From Enterococcus rotai (GTDB taxonomy: Bacteria > Bacillota > Bacilli > Lactobacillales > Enterococcaceae), in assembly GCF_001465345.1 (NCBI RefSeq), contig NZ_CP013655.1:2094102-2158101 (forward strand): DNA of 64,000 nucleotides. Direction: 5' to 3'. Both the position numbers and the translations under genes were made by a program. Positions within the stretch are counted from its first letter, which is position 1, and each line of letters begins with the position of its first letter. The notes beneath the pieces were generated by a model. That model was not told the DNA's origin. It was given only the letters and a program-made list of their open reading frames with translations, and made no database searches. Positions 45,759-55,079 of this stretch are shown here, one piece after another.

Positions 45759-47090
45759 ATGGTAGAGAATAATTTAAAGCGGGAAATTTCTTTATTTGGC
45801 GCTTTTTCAACAGTTATGGGGACTGTTATTGGGGCTGGAGTATTTTTTAAAACAGCAAGTGTAGTCAGTTTTGCCCAGTCTCCGAGTCTAACGATTTTTG
45901 CTTGGATTTTAGGAGGTATACTGACATTGTGTGCAGGATTAACTAGTGCAGAGTTAGCCACAGCAATTCCAAAAACGGGCGGGGCCGTCAAATATATTGA
46001 GTATACTTATGGAAAGTTACCAGGGTTTTTATTGGGCTGGGCACAAAGTGTGATCTACTTTCCGGCAAATATTGCAGCACTATCCATTATTTTTGGAACT
46101 CAGTTTATTCACTTATTCCATTTACCAAACGATTTTTTACTACCGATAGCATTTGCAACTGGATTAAGTGTGACTGTGGTCAATTTATTGGGAACAAAAA
46201 CAGCGGCAAATATGCAATCATTTACATTAATTATTAAGATGATCCCAATTGCTTTGATTGTGTTGGTAGGACTATTCATGCCAGCGAATGTGGAGGTTTC
46301 ATTATTTCCTATCAAACCTGGCGGAGATAGTAGTTTTATTCAAGCGCTTAGTGGTTCTTTGCTAGCAACAATGTTTGCATACGATGGTTGGTTAGGAGTA
46401 GGGGCTGTAGCTGGCGAAATGAAACGACCAGAAAAAGATTTACCTAAAGCAATCTTTTTGGGGTTGACGTTTATTACAATCGTTTATGTTTTAATCAATT
46501 TTGTTTTCTTACAAACATTACCGATCGAGCAACTTTCAGGCAATCTCAATGCTGCATCAGAAGCTTCAAACCAAATTTTTGGTTCGATTGGCGGTAAATT
46601 AGTAACAATCGGTATTTTAATTTCTGTTTATGGCGCATTGAATGGATATACGATGACAGGAATTCGAGTGCCATATGCATTGGCATTGGAAGAGATGATC
46701 CCTTTCAGTCAACAATTTCAAAAATTATCGAAGAAGTTTGTGGTTCCTTATATAGCAGGAATTTTTCAATTTAGTATTGCGGCTATTATGATGTCTATAG
46801 GTAGTTTTGATTTATTGACTGATATGCTGGTTTTTGTTATGTGGCTGTTTAGTTTATTGATATTTGTGGCTGTATTGATTTTAAGAAAAAAAGAGCCTGA
46901 ACTTAATCGACCTTATCGAGTTCCATTTTATCCTATCATTCCAATCATCGCAATTTTAGGTGGGGCGTTTATTTTGATTACAACATTGTTTACACAAACA
47001 ATGTTGGCTAGTATTGGAATTGGGATTACATTGTTAGGAATCCCGGTTTATCTGATAAATCAAAAAATAAATGGACGAAAGATCAAATAA
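45759..47090 (+). CDS. APC-family amino acid permease
   Basis: A 443-residue permease with about twelve helices. The start REISLFGAFSTVMGTVIGAGVFF holds the substrate-binding GxGxG-type break of helix 1, and KYIEYTYGKLPGFLLGW is typical of the LAT/SteT-like branch, suggesting amino acid exchange or uptake; the substrate is unknown. ATG at 45759 has AAAGGGGA upstream; the in-frame TTG at 45735 is rejected. Confidence 0.85.
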   Translation: MVENNLKREISLFGAFSTVMGTVIGAGVFFKTASVVSFAQSPSLTIFAWILGGILTLCAGLTSAELATAIPKTGGAVKYIEYTYGKLPGFLLGWAQSVIYFPANIAALSIIFGTQFIHLFHLPNDFLLPIAFATGLSVTVVNLLGTKTAANMQSFTLIIKMIPIALIVLVGLFMPANVEVSLFPIKPGGDSSFIQALSGSLLATMFAYDGWLGVGAVAGEMKRPEKDLPKAIFLGLTFITIVYVLINFVFLQTLPIEQLSGNLNAASEASNQIFGSIGGKLVTIGILISVYGALNGYTMTGIRVPYALALEEMIPFSQQFQKLSKKFVVPYIAGIFQFSIAAIMMSIGSFDLLTDMLVFVMWLFSLLIFVAVLILRKKEPELNRPYRVPFYPIIPIIAILGGAFILITTLFTQTMLASIGIGITLLGIPVYLINQKINGRKIK

Positions 47091-47159
47091 GGGAGAGAAG
47101 TATTGTCAAAAAGTTAACACTTTATACTAAGAGATTGAGAAAAACAACCTAAAATATTT

Positions 47160-47242
47160 GATATAATAGAGTTGATCTAAGTCTTTGTCATTAGATAAAG
47201 CAAGTGCTCCTACTCAACCCTTTTGAGTGGGAGTAACTTTTT
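47160..47242 (+). ncRNA. Candidate small RNA 1 (promoter plus terminator)
   Basis: An extended -10, TGATATAAT (47159-47167), is followed by about 40 bases and then a hairpin, CTCCTACTCA...TGAGTGGGAG, with a T-rich tail near 47240. A transcript of about 70 bases without a reading frame would result. No clear -35 at the normal distance. It lies in an 800-base gene-free interval. Confidence 0.35.
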
Positions 47243-47311
47243 CTCAAAAATTTTAATAAAATTAACAATTTCTGAAAGTTATTCTGATCGTTTTTTTAGT
47301 ATAATGAATAT

Positions 47312-47406
47312 ATCAAAACGATAAACTATTTTGGGGAAGATAGTGCATCAGAACTCTTGGTAAAGCTGTAGTGTTGATTTTTCAACACTTACAGCTTTAT
47401 TTTTTT
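47312..47406 (+). ncRNA. Candidate small RNA 2 (promoter plus terminator)
   Basis: TATAAT at 47300-47305 precedes a stretch ending in a strong terminator, AAGCTGTAGTGTTGA-TTTT-TCAACACTTACAGCTTT plus T-run (about 47364-47407). The transcript would be about 95 bases and has no convincing reading frame. The -35 is weak. Confidence 0.4.
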
Positions 47407-47530
47407 ACTTTAAAGACTAAAAATAGATCATATATTTTCAAGTTCTATTGATTTGATCCAAAATAATTAGGTAGAGCTGAATTAGAAAAGCTTGAATGAA
47501 AAATGGAATAACTAAGCTAATTTTAAGACA

Positions 47531-47845
47531 AGGTTGGGACAGGAGTGCTTAACCCCGAGAAATAAGAAGGAATTCATGAAAATTGCCAAGAATCACAGTG
47601 AGTTTACGAACTGATGATGATTGGTACCTACTCGGTGCTCTTCAAATTTTTGTGACCAAGTAGGTACTGTGCAACAATGTTTATCTGCGACGAGTCTTTG
47701 ACGAGAAAGCATCAACTCGTTCCTCGTTGTGTTTTACAGCAATTTCAGCTTATTTCCGAAGGCGTTGCTTCTGCTCCCACCGTTTATTTGTATTCAGGGT
47801 GTGAAACAAAATTTTTTTTACTTTTGTCCCACACCCGTTTTTTTT
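47531..47845. repeat. Dispersed hairpin repeat, long copy upstream of comG
   Basis: The outer arms match the copy at 43205-43376 (AGGTTGGGACAG, CCCCGAGAAATAAGAAGGAA, and TTTCAGCTTATTTCCGAAGG, TTGCTTCTGCTCCCACCG). The apex is enlarged by about 160 bases (47585-47742) with further inverted repeats, TACCTACT/AGTAGGTA and CGACGAGT/ACTCGTTCCTCG. The end is a real terminator, GGGTGTGAAACAAAA...TTTTGTCCCACACCC with a T-run (about 47797-47845). A 62-codon frame inside is taken as chance. Confidence 0.8.
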
Positions 47846-47866
47846 TTCGCTATTTTTTTATTTAAC

Positions 47867-47874
47867 TGCGTATA
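47867..47874 (+). promoter_or_regulatory. Possible ComX-type (cin-like) box before comGA
   Basis: TGCGTATA matches the streptococcal-type cin box TACGAATA at six of eight positions, in a T-rich context. It lies very close to the comGA ribosome binding site, which weakens the call. Confidence 0.2.
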
Positions 47875-47896
47875 TTTACTGTAAGGAGGGACGAAA

Positions 47897-48859
47897 ATGG
47901 ATATTAAAGAACTTTCTCTAAATTTAATTAAGTGGGGTGTTGCTGAATGTTTGCAAGATATCTATATTTTACCTATTGAGAATAAGGTTCAGATCTTTAC
48001 TAGAAAAGGAAAAAAACGAGTAGTTTTTCAAGAACTGAATGAAAGCAACGGTGAAAAATTGATTTTTCATTTTAAATTTATCGGGGGTATGGACGTTGGT
48101 GAAAAAAGAAAAGCGCAAGTGGGGGCTGCAACTTACATGATCAACAAAGAGGCAATACGATTGCGCTTATCAACGGTTGGAGATTTTAGACAAAGGGAAA
48201 GTTTAGTTATTCGTTTTTTACATGTTTTTGGCAATAGTCGTGAGAATTATTTTTTACCTCAACAATTAGTAATGGTTAGAAAGCAGGTTAAACGTCGTGG
48301 CTTGCACTTGTTTTGTGGTCCAGTTGGCTCAGGCAAGACAACCTTGATGTACAAACTTGCAAAAGAAACGGACCAGTTTCAACAAGTCATTACGATTGAA
48401 GACCCCGTTGAAATCGAAGAAGAGACTTTTTTACAGTTACAGACAAATTCTAAAATCGATTTGACCTATGATGTATTGATCAAGGCCTGTTTACGTCATC
48501 GCCCAGACATTTTAATTATTGGAGAAATTAGAGATGGGCTTACTGCACAGGCTGCAATCAGAGCGGCACTTACAGGGCATACAGTGTTTGCAACGATACA
48601 TGCAAGAAGTATTAGCGGAGTGTATGAACGGTTAGCTGAATTAGGGGTCCAACAAAGAGAGGTGTCAGAATGTTTAGCAAGCATTATTTATCAACGATTA
48701 TTACCGTTTCGGACGACAAAGGATGAAGAAATTAGTGGATTACTTATGGACTATAATTTTTCTAGAAAAATGGTTTCTAAGTGGTCACAAGAATTAAGAA
48801 AGGTTTGGGCATATGGCTTTATTGATAATCAAACATTTGAGGAAGAAAAAGAAGATTAA
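47897..48859 (+). CDS. comGA: Competence pilus assembly ATPase ComGA
   Basis: A 320-residue GspE/PilB-type secretion ATPase without the long N-terminal domain. Walker A is GPVGSGKTT (about 140-148), the Asp box TIEDPVE and the Walker B-like DILIIGEIRD are present. It powers assembly of the ComG pseudopilus used for DNA uptake. TAAGGAGGG precedes the ATG. First gene of a seven-gene operon, comGA to comGG. Confidence 0.95.
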   Translation: MDIKELSLNLIKWGVAECLQDIYILPIENKVQIFTRKGKKRVVFQELNESNGEKLIFHFKFIGGMDVGEKRKAQVGAATYMINKEAIRLRLSTVGDFRQRESLVIRFLHVFGNSRENYFLPQQLVMVRKQVKRRGLHLFCGPVGSGKTTLMYKLAKETDQFQQVITIEDPVEIEEETFLQLQTNSKIDLTYDVLIKACLRHRPDILIIGEIRDGLTAQAAIRAALTGHTVFATIHARSISGVYERLAELGVQQREVSECLASIIYQRLLPFRTTKDEEISGLLMDYNFSRKMVSKWSQELRKVWAYGFIDNQTFEEEKED

Positions 48860-49859
48860 TTTATCAAAAAAAGAGCAACAGGGGTTTATTCAGTTGCTTG
48901 CAGATTTATTAAGTAATGGTTTCACGATCAAAGAAAGCTTGCTGTTTATGAAAAAATCTCGTTCTGTTCAAAAAGATAGCATTGATTTTCTGTTAGATTT
49001 TATGGAGCGGGGAGATCCGTTACACAATGGGTTGGCTGAATTGGGGGTTCAAGGAACAATTATTACACAGATTGAATTTGCTCAGACGCATGGTGATTTA
49101 GTAGGAACACTAAAAAAAATTAAACAGCATTTGAAAATTATGGAGAAACAACGACAAAATTTTTATAAAGTAATCAGCTATCCGGTACTACTTTTACTTT
49201 TTTTAACGGTTGTTTTGATTAGCATTCGTCAAATTTTGTTACCTCAATTGATGGCAAATGGAACGATTCAAGCGAATAATATTGGAATCCTCTTCATTCA
49301 ACAAAGTCCGTATTTTATCCTTTCTTTTTTATTCAGTATGGTCGTTCTGATTGTCTTGATTCGTTGGTTTTTTAGGAAAAAAACTTATTTACAGAAGGCT
49401 GTATACATTTCTAAATTACCTGTTTTAGGGAGCTTTTATAGAGAATACACTTCAGCTTTTTTTGCTCTTGAATGGGGCAAGTTATTTTCTCAAGGTTTGG
49501 AAATCAAAACGGTTATTCACTTGATGCAAATCATAGACCAACGTTCGCTCATGAGTGAACTTTCTGAAAAAATTGAAGAACAATCAATGTTGGGACAAAC
49601 AATTTATGAGCAACTACCAAAATTTTCGTTTTTTTCGCCAGAATTGTCTTTGATTATTCAACAAGGACAAGTGAAAGGAAACTTAGGGAAAGAATTGATT
49701 TTGTATAGTGAGATTTGTTGGCGACATTTCTTCAAACGGATAGAAAAACTGATCCAGTGGATACAACCAATCATATTTTTAGTGGTTGCTTTACTAGTTG
49801 TAAGTATTTATGCCGCAATGCTATTGCCAATTTATGGTGGAATGGAGGAGTTTTTATGA
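48813..49859 (+). CDS. comGB: Competence pilus inner-membrane protein ComGB
   Basis: A 348-residue GspF/PilC-type platform protein with two T2SSF domains and three membrane segments (about 120-145, 167-190 and near 315-338). Typical sequence is LLSNGFTIKESL and IEFAQTHGDLVGTL. The start at 48813 overlaps comGA by 47 bases; it is the only well-placed ATG, though a later start is possible. Confidence 0.9.
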   Translation: MALLIIKHLRKKKKINLSKKEQQGFIQLLADLLSNGFTIKESLLFMKKSRSVQKDSIDFLLDFMERGDPLHNGLAELGVQGTIITQIEFAQTHGDLVGTLKKIKQHLKIMEKQRQNFYKVISYPVLLLLFLTVVLISIRQILLPQLMANGTIQANNIGILFIQQSPYFILSFLFSMVVLIVLIRWFFRKKTYLQKAVYISKLPVLGSFYREYTSAFFALEWGKLFSQGLEIKTVIHLMQIIDQRSLMSELSEKIEEQSMLGQTIYEQLPKFSFFSPELSLIIQQGQVKGNLGKELILYSEICWRHFFKRIEKLIQWIQPIIFLVVALLVVSIYAAMLLPIYGGMEEFL

Positions 49860-50134
49860 AGCTAAAAAAAATGAAATATGGAGGATTTACCTTATTAGAA
49901 ATGCTAGTTGTATTATTGATAATTTCTGTTTTGATTCTATTATTTGTGCCCAACCTGGCTAAACATAAAGAAGGTGTGGATAAAAAAGGCAATGAGGCAA
50001 TAGTCAAAATAGTAGAGACTCAAATTGATCTTTACACGATGGAAAAAAATCAAACACCAACGATAGAACAGCTGTTGAATGAACAATATATCACACAAGA
50101 GCAATATGATAAATATCAGGCTAGCAAAAAATGA
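49856..50134 (+). CDS. comGC: Major competence pseudopilin ComGC
   Basis: A 92-residue prepilin with the class III leader and cleavage motif GGFTLLEMLVV (cleaved by ComC between Gly and Phe, the Glu at +5), followed by the hydrophobic helix and a short globular domain. It is the main pilus subunit. ATG at 49856 overlaps the comGB stop by 4 bases (ATGA) behind GGAGGAG. Confidence 0.93.
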   Translation: MKLKKMKYGGFTLLEMLVVLLIISVLILLFVPNLAKHKEGVDKKGNEAIVKIVETQIDLYTMEKNQTPTIEQLLNEQYITQEQYDKYQASKK

Positions 50135-50586
50135 CTCTAAAGAATCAAGAAGGTTTTACGTTGATTGAATCGTTGCTGGTTTTATTTATTTGTACAATGT
50201 TTATGTTGCTGCCAACACTTGCTATAAAGAAAACACAGCAAGTGTTGATGGTTGAACATTTTTTATCCTCATTTGAGAAGAAAATGTTGTTTACCCAACA
50301 AATGGCGGTTGTCGAGATGACAGACACACAAATCTTATTCTTTAAACAGAAGCAGCAAATCAAATTTCTTCTAGACAAAAACAATCATCCAACTAATGAA
50401 GCTATTCTAAACGTTCCAACAGCATTAAAAGCGGATGGACCGGATAAGATTATTTTTAAAAATGGTTCAGGAAATAATGGTAAACTAGCAAAATTCTCTT
50501 TTTTATGGGGAGAAAAAAATCAAATGATCGAATTTCAATTTCAAATGGGGAGTGGCCGATATGTTAAAAAAATCAAGCAGTTATAA
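50131..50586 (+). CDS. comGD: Competence minor pseudopilin ComGD
   Basis: A 151-residue prepilin with NQEGFTLIESLLVLF at the N terminus, the type IV pilin cleavage and helix motif, and a GspH-like C-terminal domain. ATG overlaps the comGC stop by 4 bases. Confidence 0.9.
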   Translation: MTLKNQEGFTLIESLLVLFICTMFMLLPTLAIKKTQQVLMVEHFLSSFEKKMLFTQQMAVVEMTDTQILFFKQKQQIKFLLDKNNHPTNEAILNVPTALKADGPDKIIFKNGSGNNGKLAKFSFLWGEKNQMIEFQFQMGSGRYVKKIKQL

Positions 50587-50884
50587 AGGCTATCTTTTAC
50601 TTGAAAGTTTAGTTGCGCTGGGTCTGTTATGCATAATAATTGGGAGCTATATTTCGTTAAATACACTGTTGCTTAGAAAAAACAGACAAGCGACAGAACA
50701 ATTGATGATGCACCGTGTACTATATGAAGAAATGAAGAGTTATGAGAATTATGGAGAAGAGTCTATTCAAGGTGAGCATTTATCAAATAGCAGTTATCAG
50801 GTGCGTTTTGATAATCGAAATAATAAATTGGTTGAAGTGGAGATCACAAATGGAAAAGAGGGCTTTATACTTAAGAAAGAATAA
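50561..50884 (+). CDS. comGE: Competence minor pseudopilin ComGE
   Basis: A 107-residue protein with a pilin-like N terminus, YKGYLLLESLVALGLL, in which Gly-Tyr replaces the usual Gly-Phe at the cleavage point and the Glu is kept. Assigned to ComGE by order and size. ATG at 50561 has GGGGAG 8 bases upstream; overlaps comGD by 26 bases. Confidence 0.8.
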   Translation: MLKKSSSYKGYLLLESLVALGLLCIIIGSYISLNTLLLRKNRQATEQLMMHRVLYEEMKSYENYGEESIQGEHLSNSSYQVRFDNRNNKLVEVEITNGKEGFILKKE

Positions 50885-51323
50885 TAAACAACATAAGTTT
50901 TCAGGTTTTACGTTAATAGAATGTTTACTCGCTCTATTGGTACTATCGATCATTTGTCTGCTTTTTTCTGCCTCTATCAAAAATGCTGTTGTCGTGACAA
51001 GTCGTTTGAAAAATGAACGAGAAAAAGAATGGCAAATATTTATAATTCAGTTAGAAAGTGAAGTGAAAAGTTGCCACTATGAAAAGACCCAATCGAATAA
51101 AATTATACTAACAAATACAAAAAATAATAAAAAGGTCTGGATTGAACATAAACTTGGTAAAATTGTAAAAGTAGAAAATGGTGGCTATCAACCACTTCTT
51201 ACAGAGGTCAAACAAGCTATATTTAAAGAGAAAGGTAAGTATGTCATGATAGAAGTAACGTTTGAAAATGATGTTTACGCTGCTGCAAAATGGATCATTA
51301 CTGGGGATCATAAGCATGAATGA
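50850..51323 (+). CDS. comGF: Competence minor pseudopilin ComGF
   Basis: A 157-residue prepilin with SGFTLIECLLALLVLS at about 18-33 and the KVWIEHKLGKIVKVENGGYQPLL region typical of ComGF. The ATG at 50850 has GGAG 7 bases upstream; the open frame extends further upstream inside comGE but that is not coding. Overlaps comGE by 35 bases. Confidence 0.87.
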   Translation: MEKRALYLRKNNKQHKFSGFTLIECLLALLVLSIICLLFSASIKNAVVVTSRLKNEREKEWQIFIIQLESEVKSCHYEKTQSNKIILTNTKNNKKVWIEHKLGKIVKVENGGYQPLLTEVKQAIFKEKGKYVMIEVTFENDVYAAAKWIITGDHKHE

Positions 51324-51666
51324 TAACTATAAAGGGGGCATCTTACTTACAGCATTACTAGTTGTATTCTTATTTAGTTTTATCTTTATCCAGGTTTTAG
51401 ATGATTTTCAGTTAACGCAGCAATTTACACAAAAGACAAAAGAGTACTACATCGCAAAAACAATGGTAAGTATGCTTCTTTCTGACGTTAAACAAGGAAA
51501 CGCAAAGCTTAAAAATAAAGGACAACAGAATTTTTCAGCAGGAATCGTACACTATGAGTATGATCGAGCGGTGCTGAAATTTGTAGTTCAATTAAATCAA
51601 AAAACTTACAAATTTCAAGAAGAGTATCGAGAAATTGAAGTAGATAAAATTCAACCCAAAAAATAA
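51316..51666 (+). CDS. comGG: ComGG-like competence protein
   Basis: A 116-residue protein with a single N-terminal hydrophobic helix (YKGGILLTALLVVFLFSFIF) and a soluble C-terminal half. It lacks a clean FTxxE motif, as is common for ComGG. It is named by position as the last comG gene. ATG at 51316 with GGGGAT upstream; overlaps comGF by 8 bases. Confidence 0.7.
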   Translation: MNDNYKGGILLTALLVVFLFSFIFIQVLDDFQLTQQFTQKTKEYYIAKTMVSMLLSDVKQGNAKLKNKGQQNFSAGIVHYEYDRAVLKFVVQLNQKTYKFQEEYREIEVDKIQPKK

Positions 51667-51704
51667 ATAGACAATCAGTAAAAGTTAAGGCATTTCAAAA
51701 TTTG

Positions 51705-51718
51705 TGAAACGTGTTTCA
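51705..51718. promoter_or_regulatory. Palindrome upstream of the methyltransferase-ackA genes
   Basis: TGAAAC-GT-GTTTCA has perfect arms. It resembles cre but lacks the conserved central CG, so a CcpA role is doubtful. Confidence 0.25.
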
Positions 51719-51841
51719 AACTAAAATTAAAAAAAACTAATACAGAGAGATGTTTTTGGAAAGAAAACTTGTTTGGTGCATTAAATTATTTTAAAAAAAT
51801 AAGAGTAGTTCAGCGATTTATAAATAATATTGGGAAATTGA

Positions 51842-51870
51842 TTGATTATTGTCAGCTTTTTCGTTAAAAT
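51842..51870 (+). promoter_or_regulatory. Promoter of the methyltransferase-ackA unit
   Basis: TTGATT at 51842-51847 and TAAAAT at 51865-51870 with a 17-base spacer. Confidence 0.55.
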
Positions 51871-51921
51871 AGAACAGGTATGAAAATTGTTATATTATAG
51901 ATGGAAATTGAGGTGTTTCTT

Positions 51922-52929
51922 TTGTTCCCTGAGAAAATAGAAAAGGCTTTCGGTTTAATGGAACAGTCCATCCAATTGCTTAAACAATCTTTAGACACAT
52001 CTTTTCTAGATGCATACACTGAAAATGGCGAAAATATCATTGATAATTTCCAAGTACGTGTGTTGGATGGAGTTCCTGATGAGCAAACTGTTCAAAAGCT
52101 TAAAACCATTTATCAACAACTACAAGCAATCGAACTGGAACCAGAAGAAATTAGACGTTTGTCACAGTTGATCTTACTTAAAGGGAATAAAGCTGAGTCC
52201 TTACAGGCCAATCATCAGCTAACGCCGGATAGTATCGGTTTCTTGTTTGTTTATTTGATCGAACAACTATACAAACAAGACTATTCACTAAAGATATTAG
52301 ATATTGCATCAGGCATGGGAAATCTTCTTTTAACGATCATTCTTAACCTGAATATAGCAAACTATCAAGCTCAAGGTTTTGGTGTAGATATTGACGATAC
52401 ATTGCTTTCAGTTTCGGCTACTAATAATGAGTGGACAAAAGCGGCAATACAACTATTCCATCAAGATGGCTTACAAGACTTACTTGTTGACCCGGTTGAT
52501 ATAGCAGTCAGTGACTTGCCAATTGGGTATTATCCAAATGATGAGAAGGCTAAGGAATTCGATTCAGCAGCAGAAGAAGGACATAGTTATGCCCATCATT
52601 TATTGATGGAGCAAGCAATGAAATTTGTAAAACCTGATGGTTATGGACTATTTTTGATACCAACCAATATTTTAGAGACCGAACAGAGTTCATTCTTCAA
52701 AAATTGGTTGCAAAAAAATGTTTATCTCCAAGGAATGATCCAGCTGCCGGATGAACTGTTTAAATCAGTCCAATCAAGAAAAAGTATTTTGTTTGTCCAA
52801 AATAAAGGCGAACACAGTGAGCAAGTCAAAGAAGTACTTGTTGCAAAATTAGGTTCATTAAAAGATCCTGCAAAAATTACACAATTTTTTCAACAATTTG
52901 AGGCTTGGAAGTCTTCAAATTTAAAATAA
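51922..52929 (+). CDS. YtxK-like class I SAM-dependent methyltransferase
   Basis: A 335-residue protein with an N-terminal helical part and an N6-adenine-type methyltransferase domain: motif [13 protein letters not shown] (about 123-134) and a motif IV variant SDLPIGYYP in place of NPPY. It resembles Bacillus YtxK and the Lactobacillales proteins encoded between comG and ackA. A nucleic acid target is likely but unproven. TTG at 51922 is chosen because GAGGTG lies 6 bases upstream; ATG at 51901 has no site. Confidence 0.78.
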   Translation: MFPEKIEKAFGLMEQSIQLLKQSLDTSFLDAYTENGENIIDNFQVRVLDGVPDEQTVQKLKTIYQQLQAIELEPEEIRRLSQLILLKGNKAESLQANHQLTPDSIGFLFVYLIEQLYKQDYSLKILDIASGMGNLLLTIILNLNIANYQAQGFGVDIDDTLLSVSATNNEWTKAAIQLFHQDGLQDLLVDPVDIAVSDLPIGYYPNDEKAKEFDSAAEEGHSYAHHLLMEQAMKFVKPDGYGLFLIPTNILETEQSSFFKNWLQKNVYLQGMIQLPDELFKSVQSRKSILFVQNKGEHSEQVKEVLVAKLGSLKDPAKITQFFQQFEAWKSSNLK

Positions 52930-52954
52930 AACAACCGATAAAGAGGAGAGTATT

Positions 52955-54142
52955 ATGTCTAAAACAATTGCAATCAATGCTGGAAGTTCAAGTTTAAAAT
53001 GGCAGTTATACCAAATGCCAACTGAAGAAGTAATCGCTAAAGGAATCGTTGAACGAATTGGTTTAAATGATTCAATCTTTACAATCAAATATGGCAACGA
53101 CGAAAAATATGAAGAAGTCATTGACATCAATGATCATGATGTTGCTGTAAAAATGTTATTGGATAAATTAACTGAATTGAATATCCTAGCTTCTTATGAC
53201 GAAATTACAGGTGTTGGACACCGTGTTGTTGCTGGTGGAGAAGACTTTAAAGATTCTGTTGTTATCGATGATGAAGTTTTAGCGAAAATCGAAAAATTAG
53301 CAGATCTTGCACCACTACACAACCCAGCAAATGCAATGGGAATCAAAGCATTCAAAAAAATCTTACCTGAAATTATCAGTGTTGCGGTTTTTGATACTGC
53401 ATTCCATACAACAATGCCTAAACACAACTTCTTATATAGTATTCCAACTGAGTACTATGACAAATATGCAGCTCGTAAATATGGTGCACATGGAACAAGC
53501 CACAAATATGTTGCCGATCGTGCAGCAGAAATGCTTGGACGTCCAATTGAAGAGTTAAAAATCATTACTTGTCACTTAGGAAATGGTGCATCAATTACAG
53601 CTGTTGATGGTGGTAAATCGGTTGATACCTCAATGGGCTTCACACCACTTGCTGGTGTAACAATGGGCACTCGTTCAGGTGATATCGATCCTTCTTTATT
53701 AGCTTACTTAATGGAAAAACTTGAATTGACTGATATCAAAGACATGATCGATATCCTAAATAAAAAATCAGGTTTACTTGGTTTAACAGGTATTTCTAGT
53801 GATATGCGTGATTTAGAAGCAAATATGGATAAAGAAGCGGTTCAAGTAGCTTACGATATCTTTACTGATCGTATCCGTAAATACATCGGTAGTTATGTAA
53901 CAGTATTAAACGGTGTTGATGCAATTGTCTTTACTGCTGGAATTGGTGAAAATGATTCACATGTTCGTAGTGAAGTAATCAAAGGCATGACTTGGTTTGG
54001 TTGTGAATTAGATGACGAGAAAAACAATGTTCGTGGAAAAGAATCAGTGATTTCTACAGACGACTCTAAAGTTAAAGTATTATTGATTCCAACTGATGAA
54101 GAATTGATGATTGCTCGTGACGTTGAGCGTTTAAGAAAATAA
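52955..54142 (+). CDS. ackA: Acetate kinase
   Basis: A 395-residue ASKHA-fold kinase interconverting acetyl phosphate and acetate, giving ATP in fermentation. [13 protein letters not shown] at the start, HGTSHKYV near 180, and [20 protein letters not shown] are the conserved blocks. Complete length. AAAGAGGAG precedes the ATG, 25 bases after the methyltransferase, so both are cotranscribed. Confidence 0.97.
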   Translation: MSKTIAINAGSSSLKWQLYQMPTEEVIAKGIVERIGLNDSIFTIKYGNDEKYEEVIDINDHDVAVKMLLDKLTELNILASYDEITGVGHRVVAGGEDFKDSVVIDDEVLAKIEKLADLAPLHNPANAMGIKAFKKILPEIISVAVFDTAFHTTMPKHNFLYSIPTEYYDKYAARKYGAHGTSHKYVADRAAEMLGRPIEELKIITCHLGNGASITAVDGGKSVDTSMGFTPLAGVTMGTRSGDIDPSLLAYLMEKLELTDIKDMIDILNKKSGLLGLTGISSDMRDLEANMDKEAVQVAYDIFTDRIRKYIGSYVTVLNGVDAIVFTAGIGENDSHVRSEVIKGMTWFGCELDDEKNNVRGKESVISTDDSKVKVLLIPTDEELMIARDVERLRK

Positions 54143-54149
54143 TTGTTAA

Positions 54150-54189
54150 AAAAAGAAGTAACTCGACCAAAGTCGAGTTGCTTCTTTTA
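54150..54189. terminator. Terminator between ackA and usp
   Basis: AAAAGAAGTAACTCGAC and GTCGAGTTGCTTCTTTT pair (one G-T) around a 4-base loop; convergent genes share it. Confidence 0.85.
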
Positions 54190-54199
54190 ATGTTTAAAA

Positions 54200-54676
54200 T
54201 TAATCTTCATCCTTTGAAACTGGGATTTTATTGTCTAAGTCAGTTCTTACCACTAGCACATCACAAGTAGCATTGCGAATAACGTACTCAGAAACAGATC
54301 CAATAAATAATCGCTCAACAGCATTTAAACCAGTCGCGCCTAACATGATCAAATCAACTTCATGATCTTGAGGTAATTGCTTTGCAATCAAAGGTTTTGG
54401 AGAACCATATTCAATGACACTAGACACCTTTTCACAACCATGTTCCTTAGCTTGTTTTTTGTAACCTTCCAGCGTTTGTTTCGCCATTTCAGTAGCCTGT
54501 TCAGCTAAAACACCATCAAAAGAAGAAACAGATTGGAATGCCCGTGTATCAATAACATGAGCTAACAATAGTTCAGCATCATTTCTCATAGCAACATTCA
54601 TTGCTTTTTGAAAAGCTAATTCTGCCTCAGCTGACCCGTCAACTGCCACCATGATTTTACGATAATTTTGTAACAT
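54200..54676 (-). CDS. Universal stress protein UspA family
   Basis: A 158-residue Usp domain protein. The N-terminal IMVAVDGSAEAELAF and the ATP-binding GATGLNAVERLFIGSVSEYV motif (G-x2-G-x9-GS) are intact, so it belongs to the ATP-binding group. Single-domain, cytosolic. GGAGTGG precedes the ATG. It stands alone on the minus strand. Confidence 0.9.
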   Translation of the reverse strand: MLQNYRKIMVAVDGSAEAELAFQKAMNVAMRNDAELLLAHVIDTRAFQSVSSFDGVLAEQATEMAKQTLEGYKKQAKEHGCEKVSSVIEYGSPKPLIAKQLPQDHEVDLIMLGATGLNAVERLFIGSVSEYVIRNATCDVLVVRTDLDNKIPVSKDED

Positions 54677-54775
54677 TATAAACCACTCCTTTTCAAATAG
54701 TTGAAGATACCTAGCATTTGATACTTTAATTGTAGAACAAAATCACAAAAAAGGAAAATAAAAAAGAAGAGACTG

Positions 54776-55054
54776 TTATAGAATCTTCTTGGCAAACATA
54801 ACACTGAATACAGCTGAAATTACAAGCAAACTAAAAATGTAGAACAAAGAAAAAAAGGTTAAATTAAAGATTCCAACTAAAATGCCAATAGCTGCTAAAA
54901 TCAAATAAAAAACACCAAATTGATGTAAAAATTGTGTGTTTTCGTCTGGTTCACCGTTGTGCATTAAAGGTAGAAAAACAGTTGCCTTTTTTAATAAATA
55001 GATACCAATAATAACTAATAAAGCAACAGACACAAAAATAAGTATGCGAATCAT
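54776..55054 (-). CDS. Small membrane protein, unknown function
   Basis: A 92-residue protein with three membrane helices (about 2-21, 42-62, 66-86). I know no family name. The ATG at 55054 has GGAGG 8 bases upstream; the longer frame to 55189 runs into the 6S RNA gene and is not used. It lies directly downstream of the 6S RNA terminator on the same strand. Confidence 0.65.
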   Translation of the reverse strand: MIRILIFVSVALLVIIGIYLLKKATVFLPLMHNGEPDENTQFLHQFGVFYLILAAIGILVGIFNLTFFSLFYIFSLLVISAVFSVMFAKKIL

Positions 55055-55079
55055 GCATTGAACCTCCATCAAATAAAAA

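Noticed and set aside
47677-47865. 62-codon frame within the long hairpin repeat
   Set aside because: It spans inverted-repeat and terminator sequence and lacks a ribosome binding site; the repeat explains the sequence.
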